Assembly (NCBI GenBank): GCA_016617785.1
Contig: JADILM010000001.1
Span: 2,356,001-2,420,000, forward strand
Length of the DNA: 64,000 nt
Direction: 5' to 3'
DNA from: Sporobolomyces roseus
Taxonomy: Eukaryota > Basidiomycota > Microbotryomycetes > Sporidiobolales > Sporidiobolaceae
Shown here: piece by piece, positions 46,789 through 61,507 of the stretch
Position numbering within the stretch: position 1 is the stretch's first letter
How the letters are laid out: each line of letters opens with the position of its first letter
Notes under the pieces: generated by a model
Seen by the model: the letters and a program-made list of their open reading frames with translations, nothing else
What the model was told of the DNA's origin: nothing
The model's database searches: none
Made by a program: the position numbers and the translations under genes

Positions 46789-49262
46789 ATGTCGAGAGCG
46801 TCTCCTCAACTTTCCGAGAAGGATAATTTGGCACATGAAACAGTAGTTGCTAGAGGAGCTGATGGTGAAGTGTTGGCTGATTTGGGATATACACAAGGTG
46901 ACTTCACTTCCATCCAAAGCTGCAGACTGGAGATGGGAAACAGCGAGAGAGAAGTATTTGGCTTTATCTCTGTCGGGTAAAAAAGCGGGGGTCAGAAGGG
47001 AGGGAGAGATAACGTTCAAGCTTGTTGATTCGACGTCGGCAGCTCAAGTTTTTGACGCACACCGACTTTGAAATGTGTACTGACTCGGTTTGTCTATCGG
47101 CTACAGAATTGAAACGAGGTTTCTCACTTCTCGAGAATTTCGGAATCTCGTTCTCAATCATTTCAATCATCACCGGTATCACTACTCAGTTCGCTTTTGG
47201 ATTAAACAATGGTGGCCCGGGAGTTATGTCAGTGGGTTGGATCGTCGTTTCATGCTTCACAATGTGAGTTTTCTCAATCCCTTCGCAACGTCCTTCAATC
47301 TCGCCTGTGCTCCCGAGGCTGCTGCTTCGCCCTCCCGAGAGACTGAGACTGACGTTACTTCTCTCATACTCGATCGACAGGTTTGTGGCATTGGCGATGG
47401 CGGAAGTGTACGTTTTCGTTTCTGCTCGATTCACGATTGTGGAACAAGAATCTGACTCTACATCGTCTTTCACCCATTGACAGTGTATCTGCGGTACCTA
47501 CGAGTGGAGGACCGTATCAGTACGCCCGCATCTCGTTCTCCTTTGCTGGTGAGAAGAAGCTGATCCAGACTTCGCAACAGTTGGGCAGCACTTATCGCAC
47601 GACCTTCCCACTCTCCATTCGCCGCCTACGCTACCGGATACTTCAACCTCTTAGGTCAAGCGGCCGTCAGTGCAGGAATCGTTTACGGTTGTTCGACTTT
47701 GATCGCAACTTTGGCTTCGCTGCACGGTTTCGAAGTCACGGTCGCCAAAGAAGTCGGCATCAGTGCTGGTCTTCTCGTATTCGCTGGTCTCGTCAACACC
47801 TTTGGTATCCGGTACCTCGCTCTCCTGAACCGTGTATCCATCGCACTTCACTCGGTCGGCGTTTTCTCGATTATCGTCGCCCTTCTCGCCAAAGCACCGA
47901 CTCATCGATCCGCCAAGGAGGTCTTTGCCACCTTCAGTGACGCCAGCGGCTGGAGTGAACGAGCAAGTCCAGCTTACGTAGCAATTACCGGGTGAGCTTC
48001 GTTCCAAATTTTCTGCACACCTGCCTTCTTCATCTCTCTGATTCTCGCACTAACGCCTACTCGAACTTCCATAGGATACTCGTTGCTCAATACACATTTT
48101 TCGTCCTCTCATTCTCTCGTAGCTCCTCGAGAAAAGTCTAACGCTTTTTCTTTTCGTGTACAGAACCGGATTCGACGCTTCCTCGCATATGAGCGAAGAA
48201 ACCACGAACGCCGCTCGCAGTGCGCCACTAGGAGTAGTCATGTCTGTTGGAGCCTCCGCCGTCTTTGGCTTCTTCGTCCTCGTCTCGATCCTTTTCTGCA
48301 TTCAAGATTTGGCGACAACGATCGATTCCGAAGCTGGACAACCAGTCCTACAGATCTTCATCGATATCTTCGGCAGACCTGGAGCGACAGCAGCATTCTC
48401 TATCGTCATTCTCTGCGTCGTCCTCTGCGGTACTTTTTCAATCACGTCAAATTCGAGGATGTACTATTCTTGCGCTCGAGATTCGCTTCTCCCTAAATGG
48501 TTCGCACACGTCGACGACCGATTCGCATCTCCCATTCGTACCGGTACGTCATCTTCACTGTTCAAGCTTGAAAGAAGTACTCACTTACGGCCACCTCTAA
48601 ACAGTTTGGCTCGCCGTCGTTCTCGCCTTCATCCTCATCCTTCCCGCTCTTGGATCACTCGTAGCCTTTGCGGCTATCACTAGTATCGCAACTGTCGGAC
48701 TCTACACCTCGTACGCTATTCCCGTGGTGTTTCGACTGCTCGAGCATCAGCGATTCATGGATATTCGAGGACCATTCTATCTCGGAAAGCTCAGTCGGTG
48801 AGAAACAGTCGCTTTCCTCGACTCGCGAGAAGACATGCTGACGCTCTTATGGCTCTTCGCAGGCCAATCGCTTACGTCTGCGTTCTATACGTATGCTTCA
48901 TCACCGTCGTTTTCTGCCTTCCCACTGCGACTCCCGTCACATCTGAGACGCTCAAGTCAGTCATTTCTGCGACTCTGACTTCACTTCTCATTCGCTGACA
49001 TGTCAGTGTACTCTACAGCTACACGCCTATCGTCGTCGGGATCGTTTTGGCCTATATCATCATTTCCTGGTTCGCTTTCGCACGCAGGACCTTCCATGGA
49101 CCTCGAGCCGACGCCCTCAAGGAAGCAGCGAGAGCGCTAGGCGAGAACGGTGGTACTATAAACAAGCTCGAAAGGGAGGTTACGACGGAGAGCGAGATCA
49201 AGAGAAAGACTGAGCTGGATCCTAAGGTCAAAGTGAGAGAGGCTGGAGAGGAATCACTGTAA
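46789..49262 (+). CDS. Amino acid/GABA-type permease (APC family)
   Basis: Plasma-membrane transporter with the twelve-helix APC layout spread over about ten exons. After the hydrophilic N-terminus MSRASPQLSEKDNLAHETVV, helix 1 begins ELKRGFSLLENFGISFSIIS and continues through ITGITTQFAFGLNNGGPGVM, the substrate-binding break. VSAVPTSGGPYQYA, GILVAQYTF, TGFDASSHMSEETTNAARSA and FSITSNSRMYYSCARDSLLP are all typical of fungal GABA, choline and amino-acid permeases (yeast UGA4-like). The C-terminal hydrophilic tail ends REAGEESL with the stop at 49260-49262. The substrate is not determined. Exon junctions between 47470 and 47650 are uncertain: I could not phase one small exon. Confidence 0.9.
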
Positions 49263-49590
49263 GGTGGGAAATGGAATCGCTCAGTTTGGCTAGCTGTGAA
49301 TTTGTATCTATCTTTCGTTTCACTATCGCGCACAAAAATGAGAGAACACTCTTGAGGCCGACGAGTGACGGTGAGCTCGTCTCAATCGGAGGGGAGCGGA
49401 CCCTTCATTGAGTTCGAGGGCACGAATAGGTTGTTTGACTTCACGAGGACTGATCGAGTACAAGGCATTCACAGCAAAAAAGCGAACGAGCGAAGGAAGA
49501 AAACGGCACAGAACGGGAAGGACGAAAGAGCTTGCAAAGATAAGACATAGGGCACATAACGTAAACCGAGGGACAGGCGAAGAAAGGGCG
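49263..49590. other. Convergent 3' region
   Basis: 328 bp between the permease stop and the stop of the Zn2Cys6 gene, on opposite strands. No gene or repeat recognised. Confidence 0.4.
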
Positions 49591-50543
49591 TCAAGAAGAG
49601 GGGGAGAACAGAGAACCGCTGGACGTCGAGTGATCGGACTCGCTCGACTCGTAGTATCGAGGGGGAGAACGGGATGCTGGTCGTGAGCGGAGCATCGGAA
49701 GAGGTGTGTTGGAACAAGGTGGAGAGACGGAGGAGAAGGAGGAAGTCGTGGTTTGTGCAGATGGCGAAGAAGGCAAAGTCGAGGGTGAGGGTGAGATAGT
49801 TCCTGTATCGTTCTTCGTAATGGTGCGAGGGAGAGCAGGAGCGTTTGCAGCGACGGTTTGCAATTTACTGAGAGAGCGAGACGGAGGAGTTACAGTCGTG
49901 GTCGATTTCGTCAAAGGGGAAAGTTGACGACGAGTCGAAGTTGAGCGAGAGGGTATACGATGAAGAGGTGGGCGTTTGAGAGGTGCACCGTCAGCGTCGA
50001 CTGGAAGCGGTTTCTTGCCGCGTCGAGACTATATTGGTAGCGTGTGATCAGTCTCGTCTAAACCCCTAAAAGAGAGAAAAAGAGACGAAGAACGAACAGG
50101 TGCGTCGACACAGAGGTGCTCGATACCCTTGTTGCAGCAACGAGGACAAGGTCGGATATGCGAGCAAACAGTATGTTGTTTCTTGCTGTCGGAAGGAAAC
50201 GAAAGTCAGCGAGAATGATCTCTTCGAGAAAAAGGGGAAAAGCTCACCAAGGAACGCAAGCTCTCGTGTTCAGCTTCATTCCGACTCGAGAAGACCTCTT
50301 CGTTGGAAGTACGATGACTTCCTCCTCGTCTTCGTCGTCCTCGTCGATTGACATTGGAATCGGACTTGCGGATTTCATCGATTGCGGGAGATCGCATTGA
50401 GGTGTTGCGAGAGGAAGGGGAGGAGGAGAGATTCGTTCGGGAGGAGTGACTGAGAGATACCTTCCGATGTCGAGGGAACGGATCGAGGGCAGAGAAGGAC
50501 GTCCAAGGAGGATCGGGTGAGTCGACGGGGTAGAGCAAGTCAT
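49591..50543 (-). CDS. Small Zn2Cys6 transcription factor, ERT1/GSM1-type cluster
   Basis: Three exons: 50543-50248, 50185-50098 and 50028-49591, in phase, 273 residues. The acidic stretch IDEDDEDEEEVIVLP precedes NTRACVPCKKQHTVC and SHIRPCPRCCNKGIEHLC. The spacing is CX2C-X6-C-X5-C-X2-C-X8-C, as in the ERT1/RDS2/GSM1 carbon-metabolism regulators. SRRGKKPLP and a long Ser/Thr/Pro-rich tail ending SSGSLFSPSS follow. The second cysteine codon is split by an intron. No PAS-like domain of the larger ERT1 proteins is visible, so this is a truncated-architecture member. An upstream ATG exon (MDSRL at about 50663, spliced to DYRHGKKPILTHFEDD) is open but its later junction does not phase with the zinc cluster. 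Confidence 0.75.
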
Positions 50544-50896
50544 CTTCAAAGTGAGTAAGTATCGGCTTCTTGCCGTGGCGGTAGTCTGTACATCGACATA
50601 ACATCAGTGTGAGAAGATCGACAGCGTACATATCAGCCCTGACTCACCTAGTCGGGAATCCATGAGGAGAAAGGAGAAGAAGAGAGACAGAAAGCGAGAG
50701 ATTCTTCGGGTTTCGACTTCGAGCACAAGGTAGGTGATCAGTGATGAGAGAAGAGAAAGGTCAGTTGACCTGCAAGAAGTCCGTTGGAAGAGATAAGGAC
50801 ATTGACCCCTTGTTCTATTCCCGACCTTCGCGATACGCACACAAACGCTGAACGTCAAAGTGCAGAACAAGAAGGATGGGCAAGTATTGAAGGTGG
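50544..50896. other. Intergenic region upstream of the Zn2Cys6 gene
   Basis: About 350 bp between the START-domain stop and the Zn2Cys6 start, both on the minus strand. It may contain an alternative 5' exon of the Zn2Cys6 gene near 50660. Otherwise nothing is recognised. Confidence 0.4.
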
Positions 50897-53377
50897 TCAT
50901 GAATTGGCAAAGCGTAAGGAAAGGGAACTAGGTGGTCGACCCAATCTTCGAGGACTTGCGAGGGGTCGGTTGCTGGCGGGAGAACGAGGGGATTTCCAGC
51001 TCGCATCTCCAAACAGCGAAGATAGTTGTAAGCGACTCGATGTCCTCGTCTCTTCCTCCTGTTGCGCCCTATCCAACTCCCTCAAAATCATTCTCGCTCC
51101 CTTCAGACACATCTCTGCCCTTTCATCTCCTTCCCTCCCGCATTCGAGGAACTCCTCGAGAGAATCACACATGATCGAGTTGTCGTCGAGAGCCACTTGT
51201 GCTGCTTTCGCGAGCGCTTTCGAGCGACTACGCATGACTTTGGCGAGCGGTTGAGAAGCGAGATCGACGCAAGGTCGCGAGATGGTGACGATGACGGGAA
51301 GATGAAGTGTCGTAGCTGAGGGGTCGATAACGAGGGTGCAGCCCCCGAGTGGGCCAGGGACGAGTGCCGGATCTGAATGGAGCGGTTCGTCGAGAATCGT
51401 GTCTCCTCCAGGAGAACCTATCGAAGGTGATTCCTCCCACCGACTCCTCTGACGAGTTTCACTCGGTTTCTGAGTGTGAATTGAGACTGAGCTTTTCCAT
51501 CTACCTGAACCCTCTCCTCCAAGCTCTTCCTGCTTTTGCTCCCTCAAAGCTTCATCAAGACTTGTCGATGGTACGTCCTGCTCGATTCTCCATCCTTCCG
51601 GTCTCACATGCTGAACTTCGACATCGTATCTCCCACCACCGAAGGTTCCTCCGTAAAAGCGTATCTTGACTTCCTCTTCCTCTCCGTCCTTTTTCTCGTC
51701 GACCGAGAAGACGATTCTATATCTTCCAGCTTGAGCGTCAAACTCCTCCTCCCGTAACCTGGCCCGTGATCGATCTCGGATCAGGTAAGGCGCGAAACCA
51801 TGCGAAGACAAGAATCGACCGATCGAAGCGATGGAAAGCGGGAGATGGACAGAGAGTTGTTGGAGCATCGAGTGAGGAAGGTTGTAGCCGGGAGACGCTC
51901 TGATGAGCATGCTGAGTGCGAGACCTGGTCGAGTCGAAGGAGCGGGAGGTGCCGATATTCGAAGTCCTTCGTTCGCTTGATTCTGAGACTGAAAAGTAAG
52001 AGGGAAGGGGAACGCTGAATCTGAGGCTGACGAGGGACCGTTCGAACTGGTAGCGATTGTGGAAGACGAAAGGGTCTGATGTAGAGGGGGAGGAGGTGGT
52101 GCATGAAGAGGAACGGATAAACTGTTGAAAGGACTCGACGAGGGAAGAGGAGGATGAGGCGAAAGGAAAGTGTTGCCGGTATTGTTGATGACCGACATCG
52201 ACGATTTCGTTCTACGATGTGAAGGACGAGTGGGTGGAAGATCGGCGAGAACTGATTCAGCTTTGTCGGATTGTAGAGGCGGCGGCGGTTCGAAGTGAGG
52301 AGCTTTAGGTAGAGATCGAATTGCGAAGCCATTCAGGTGTACGGTTGTTCTTGTTCCTCCACTCTACGATCGTCCCAAGAGATAGTCAGCACTAGGTGAA
52401 GGGCTAAAGAGAGACCAAGACATACGGGAACGAGAGGATCCTCGACTGAACATGCTGCGACATAGAGCACGTCTTCTCTCCCCTCTCGGTCGTCGCCTGC
52501 ATGAGTTGTGACCATACAAGCATCTCGATCCGCAACGAATGAACCTCGAATATGCATATGCAGAAGTCTGTGAAGGGGAAGAGATTAGCGCGTCCGATTC
52601 GCTCGTCTCGAGCAAAGGAATGCTCACGCATCAGTGTCGCTCAGTAGTTCGACCGTCTGACTGTGAGTACTGTCATAGCGAGGGTCCCAGATTGCCCTTG
52701 CGCCTGAAGAACCGATCGTCGCACTGCGATTTCGAAGGAAGAGGTCAGTTCGGCGCCTCCACGAGAGCATACGTAGGACTTGTGAGCCTCACGCTACGTC
52801 TTCCTTCTTCCAACTCCCCTCTATCCAGCCTTCTCCTCGAAAGAAGGGCAAGACTTCGTCCGCTCGCAATCCTCGACGACTCGAAACTCCTCCCATTCCT
52901 GGCGAAGTCACTCCGGTCCTCGTACTCGCCGTCGTCCTCGTTCGTTCTAATGCTGATGTACGTAATGTCGGGTCGTTGGGAGTAGGTACGAAGGCATCAG
53001 AGTCTGTGTCGAGTTGAAAGATGCGAATTCCGTTATTTGTCGTTTGATGCTGCCATCCGTGAGTAGCTAGGTTTCCAATGATACCCTGTAGCTCACTTGT
53101 ATCAGTTCGCTGTGTGTCCTGCAGTCTAGGAACGCTGTAGACAGCTCACCTCTTCTCTTTCAACATCTTCCCCTTCTTCTCGTTCAGCAGGAGTTACCGC
53201 TTGTTCTGCAAGCTTGACAAGTAGCTCGAGAGCATTCTTGATCCTCTTGGTATGTCTGTGTTGCTTTGTTGGTCGATCTGATGGAGCTGTTTTGCTGATG
53301 GTGGGGAGAGGAAGGGGAAGGGGGGAAGAGGAAGAGGGGGGAGGAAAGATGAAGGGTTGTAGTGGGGTCGTGAGCAT
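50897..53377 (-). CDS. START-domain lipid-transfer-like protein
   Basis: Start taken at ATG 53375-53377 (MLTTPLQPFIFPPPSSSSPL); more N-terminal exon is possible because the frame stays open upstream. Exons then give KNALELLVKLAEQA, GIIGNLATHGWQHQTTNNGI, and a START domain of about 170 residues: PFFRGEGWIEGSWKKEDVAS, GARAIWDPRYDSTHSQTVEL, LSDTDALLHMHIRGSFVADR, DACMVTTHAGDDREG, VLYVAACSVEDPLVP and TTVHLNGFAIRSLPK. The long last exon (from about 52340) is Pro/Ser-rich with an ordered central part (YNLPHSMLQQLSVHLPLSIA, RYRIVFSVDEKKDGEEEEVK) that I do not recognise. START domains bind sterols or phospholipids in a cavity; the ligand is unknown. Identity rests on the WDPR and adjacent START blocks. 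Confidence 0.8.
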
Positions 53378-53651
53378 ACAAAGATATAGTCGTGCTTGAT
53401 AGTAGTACAGAGCGTGAGAGCGAAAGTTGTGGAAGAAGTCAAGGGGATCAACTATAAATTGTTTTCGCAAGTTTGACGCAGGTTAGCGATGAGCTGTAGT
53501 CGCGCGATTTACCACTCGCGACGTCGAGATCTGCCACAGATTCGCTCTGCGGCGAGGAATGCGGAATATTGAACGATGCTTTGTGCGATAAAAATGCAAG
53601 TTTTGACAATCTACTCCTTCTTCTCTATACAGTCTATGTCTATTCTATGAT

Positions 53652-55169
<1,518 letters not shown>

Positions 55170-55740
55170 GTTTGATGATGAAGAACTGGAAGATGAGGAG
55201 GTTGAATTCCGAGAGAGGTGAGTCTTTGAGGGGAGGAGAAGCTGAGGTTGACTGAGGAGAAAGTGTGATGAAGGAGAGCAAGAAGCAGAAGAGCAGAAGC
55301 GAGCCAGGTATGAAAAAGGCGGAGAGAGGATTGCTGAAGTAAGACGCTGAAAAATCCAGTGATGAATCATCGCAAAAAAGTCTCGAAATTATCGCCCCGA
55401 TTTCTTCTTGAAGCTTGACCCGCGCTTACTGCAAGGTCGAAAGGTTACATTGCCCGACGCAGTCTGCGTGCACGAGGAAGTCGTAGAATTGACTTTTTTG
55501 CAAGTAGAAGCGTTTCCGTCATTTTCGCAACTCGTTCGTAAGCTAGGATCCGACCTACCCCGATGCCGCGTCCATCAGATCACTGCATTACTCGTCGCCG
55601 TAAATCCAGAAACGAGAGGAGCGTCGACGTTGCTTCGCGGCCTCGTCGAAAAGAGCGGTTCTCTCGGACTCGAAAAATCGAGTCGTGAGTTGAAGTTGGA
55701 TGATCAGGGATCAATATGATATATGACAACAATAAGATCT
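55170..55740. other. Intergenic region between the tandem OYE genes
   Basis: About 570 bp holding the promoter of the first OYE gene and the 3' end of the second. A plus-strand open frame at 55408-55719 lacks an ATG start and any domain, so it is not called as a gene. Confidence 0.4.
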
Positions 55741-56076
55741 CTAGTTGGTAGCAGTAGGGTAATCGGTGTAACCTGTAACAACAAGGAACGAGAACTCAGC
55801 AAACGAAACTCTCGTTTCAGATTCAGAGAAGTGAGCTCACCTCTAGTTTGTTCGGGACCTTTCAGGTAAAAGGTATCTCTATTATACTCTGTGAATTCTA
55901 CACCTTGTTTGATCCTCTCGACGAGATCAGGATTCGAAATGAAGTAACGACCGAAAACGACGACCGAGTTTTCATATTGCTCTGCCGCTTGAACAGCCGT
56001 TTCACGCTTGAAACCTCCTGCGACTAGGAAGGGTCGAGGACTCCAGATCGAATGGAGGAAATCGAGTGTCTCTTCA

Positions 56077-56300
56077 CGGCGGGCAAAAATTAGTCCGCAG
56101 CTGCAATTGGAATAGCTTTGGAATCAAAGTCCATTACTCTTCCAAAATCTGTGAATTAGGCAAATCTAATCAAGCATAATCAAACGTTATCCAGCGGACA
56201 TATATCGGACTCAGTGTCCGCGCCCTTATCTGCGGAATAGTTTAGGACATTGATTCCGACATGCAGTTTGGACGAGATTTGGACTTATCTTTGCCCGCCG
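56077..56300. mobile_element. Short terminal-inverted-repeat element (MITE-like), inside the broken OYE gene
   Basis: The left end CGGCGGGCAAAAATTAGTCC (56077-56096) is repeated in inverted orientation at 56281-56300 with two mismatches; weaker inverted similarity extends inward. The element is about 224 bp and has no coding capacity. Its left end directly abuts OYE coding sequence. I see no convincing target-site duplication, so its right flank may not be the original insertion flank. Confidence 0.65.
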
Positions 56301-56443
56301 TGCTTGCTTCTCTGAAGGGATATATCGCAAGAAAATTAGCATAACTCGCGCAGAGGCCGAGACCCAATTATCAGGCCGTGCGTCGGAAACGAGGGGTCCG
56401 CTTCGCGTGCGGCTAAAAAATGTTAACGTCTGATATTCGTCTA

Positions 56444-57005
56444 TGGTGAGAGCCACTTAGTCTCCGCTACCAAATTCTCCCCCACGTGGGGGATGTCTCA
56501 GAGTCCAGAATCCTCGAAACGAAAAAATCATTTTTCGAAAAGCCGTAAACGAGGCCAAAAAGGTGCAGCGAGGTCGGGCTACCGACCTACGACGTCAGGG
56601 TCGACGTTTGTGAGGGCCTGCCAGCACTTCCTGAGGCATAGGAGAGATTTGAAGAAGCTTCGCACGCAATTTTGACCTTTCGTCACAAAGCTCGTTTTTG
56701 GCCGATATAACTCCCTCTGTGTGCGTCTCGACCCCCTAGAGGTCTATAACACCCTATAGGGGGTATATGTGAGTGGTATGGCGACCAGGGAGCTTGTATT
56801 GGGTCTGTTTGACTGAAAAGTCCGAAATCTGAGGTTGAAAAAAAGAATAACTCTCTCAATTCTCACTCAAATCGAAATCTGAGACGAGAGGATGGTCCAG
56901 CTCGTCGAACTGAACATTTCTGCCGTCTCTGATCAGTCAAATTGTATCATACAACAGACCTATTAAATTCTGAATTTGGTAGCGGGGACTAAGTGGCTCT
57001 CACCA
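56444..57005. mobile_element. Non-autonomous TIR element flanked by TA, inside the broken OYE gene
   Basis: A 34-bp terminal inverted repeat starts TGGTGAGAGCCACTTAGT at 56444-56477 and recurs inverted at 56972-57005 with one mismatch. Both ends are flanked by TA (56442-56443 and 57006-57007), the expected Tc1/mariner-type target duplication. The 562-bp body has no transposase. It includes a perfect 16-bp palindrome TCCCCCACGTGGGGGA at 56478-56493 and a hairpin at 56731-56764. A 60-codon basic open frame at 56493-56675 is probably chance. The near-identity of the TIRs suggests a recent insertion. Confidence 0.82.
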
Positions 57006-57007
57006 TA

Positions 57008-59261
<2,254 letters not shown>

Positions 59262-60054
59262 CTATGAGAGACGAAGCATGAGCTGGATAACGAAACGGAG
59301 AAAGAACGGAGATTGTACACACGTATCCGTTTGCGTTATGGACTGATGCATTCGAGCAAGTGTCATGTCAGCATTGAACTTCGATAACACGGGCAGGCAG
59401 AGGAGAGCTCACTCTCTACTCCGTCTCCACCGCATTTTTCGACAAAATTCTTCGCACACTCTGCAAAGTAGCTGGGATACTCCTGCGCACTTCTGCAGAG
59501 TCAGCAGTACGCTCTTCAGATGTAAAATCGTCGATGTTGAGCTCACCTTGATCTCATCTACCGTCATCGCTCGAGGTTTCTCTCTTCCTTCGATTCCAAT
59601 ATCGCTTGCCGAGTGCACAGCTTCTCCCGTTTCCTTCCTCAGTAGTTCTCCATCAGCCGCTCTTCCCAACGACCACTGCTGTAAAAAGATGTAGGACTTC
59701 TTGGAATGAACCGTTTCGACGACTTTCTTCCAACCTTGGATTTGTTCCTCTGTGTAGCAACCCGGAGCGTTCGTGTAGCTCCCGGCTTTGGCAGAGACGA
59801 ATGTCGCTTCGGTGATGATGAGTGTACCGGGGTAAGAAGCTCGTTGACCATAGTACTCGGCGGCTACGGCTAAATGAAGAATCCGAGATTTTGTCAGCGA
59901 CGTTATCGCGGATAGATTGAAGAGAAATGGATTCACCTTGGGGCGCATGAGAATCAGAGTTCCTATATCTCGTCAATGGAGCCATTGCGATCCGGTTTGA
60001 CAGCTCCGTCGTCCCAACCTTGAGCGGAGAAAAGAGAATCGAGGTGGAAGCCAT

Positions 60055-60241
60055 GTGGTGCAGTGGATTGAACTGATTGAAAGGAAAGGGGAAGGGGCTT
60101 GAGAGGGTTCTATAGCAGAAGCAAGATTCTGCGGGAAAGGATGAAGTGTAGAGGGAGAAACAAAGAGTTGCTGTGACGATTCGAAGCGAAGTTGCGAGAG
60201 AGAGGAGAGGAGAGGGTTGTTCATCAACAACTCATATCACC
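60055..60241. promoter_or_regulatory. Head-to-head promoter between the broken OYE gene and the complex I subunit gene
   Basis: 187 bp separate the two divergent start codons. The interval is purine-rich on the plus strand. No TATA box is evident. Confidence 0.45.
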
Positions 60242-60897
60242 ATGTCACGAGCACTGCGTACACCTAGCGTACTAGCAAGATCTATCCGACCAACCGCTAC
60301 TCCCCTCTCTCGCCCAACTGCTCTCCGATTCGCTTCCTCCCACGCTCACTCTGAATCTTCATCAACTGAACACTTCCCTCAAGAAGGTAGGTCTAGCTCT
60401 CTATATCACTCTCTATACTAGATCCTAACCTCCCCCCTCTCGGTGTCTAGGATTCAACGCACCTTTCTGGAGAAACCTTTCCCTCGCTGCTATCGGTTTA
60501 GCACTCTACCTTCGACTCGCCCCTTCCGCTTCCTCCTCCGATGAACAATCAGAACCTTGGTTAACTCGCTACATCGCCCACAACTTGGCTCCCTCAGCAG
60601 ACAAGTTCAAGGAGAGGAACGAGAAACATTTAGAGTTGGCTAAACAAGCCGCAGATGACAAGTTGTTGTTCCAAGAGGCAGAGAAACCTAGGATCAAGAG
60701 GTTGAGATACCTCGGGTAAGCCACCTACTTCGCTCATGCTAATACTGAGAATGTCAAGATTCGCTAATCTCGTTTCTATTCCTCTTCTCAGTACTTTCGA
60801 TCAAGCGTCTCCTAATGGTATTCCCGTTGGATCTCAAGCCGATCTCTCAGGTCTAGTGATCAAGTCGGAGAAGCAGGATTTCGCCGAGTCTGATTAG
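60242..60897 (+). CDS. Mitochondrial complex I subunit, 17.8 kDa type
   Basis: The ATG at 60242 gives a mitochondrial presequence MSRALRTPSVLARSIRPTAT ending near FASSHAHSES. Exon 2 begins GFNAPFWRNLSLAAIGLALY, a single membrane segment, then WLTRYIAHNLAPSADKFKER, LELAKQAADDKLLFQEAEKP and IKRLRYL. Exon 3 reads GTFDQASPNGIPVGSQADLS and ends EKQDFAESD with the stop at 60895-60897. The pattern (one N-terminal helix, an amphipathic region, then the TF-QASP-GIPVGS block) matches the fungal NADH:ubiquinone oxidoreductase 17.8 kDa accessory subunit. It would sit in the inner-membrane arm of complex I. Its presence implies the organism keeps a proton-pumping complex I. Confidence 0.82.
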
Positions 60898-61507
60898 AAA
60901 GGAGGAGGGAAAAGGTTCGAGGTTCTGGTCAAGAAAAGGTGGTAAAGGTTTTGAGCAGCAGCAGCGATTACTGCTTGTAGTAGTCGACAGGGATAGAGAG
61001 TTATGTCGCAATATGTTCATTTGGTTTCGTCTTTGCTTGACTTGGGAATCGCACCGTTGAGAGCAGATAGAATCTTGCGAAACAGGAATCACTCTCGCTA
61101 GGGGAATGTACAAGACGAGAGATTGCAACAAGAGGGGACTCTGAATAAGTACGCGAGAAGAGCGGGTGAAAGGTAGAAAGGAGAGGTCAACAATGGACAA
61201 GAAGGTGAAAAATATACGAAAAGGAAACGATTGCGAAATGGGAAAGTAAACGCAAGCGTGAGTGAAAGGACCGAAACGGTTAGAGGAATTCGATAAGTGA
61301 TAAGTAGCGTCCGTTCTATGGGAGAGGGGAGGGGAGGGGAGAGGAAAGATAGTAGAGACAACAAGAAGACGAGAATTAGACTGAGGGAAAAGGGTTCGAA
61401 GATGGAAAGGGCTGATCGGGTATCAAGTTGGAGAAGGGGTCGAAAGTGTGAAGTGCTGATTCAGGACCATGGAACGCGGTGGAGGAAAGAGGGGAGAAAG
61501 TTCCTCC
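60898..61507. other. Convergent 3' region
   Basis: About 610 bp between the complex I subunit stop and the kinase stop on opposite strands. Open frames here (for example 61098-61364 -) have no domain. No repeat was recognised. Confidence 0.4.

Noticed and set aside
55408..55719. 103-codon plus-strand open frame between the OYE genes
   Set aside because: It lacks an ATG start in frame, shows no family resemblance and lies where a promoter and a 3' end are expected.
56493..56675. 60-codon basic open frame inside the TA-flanked element
   Set aside because: Too short for a transposase and without DDE or helix-turn-helix features; likely chance.
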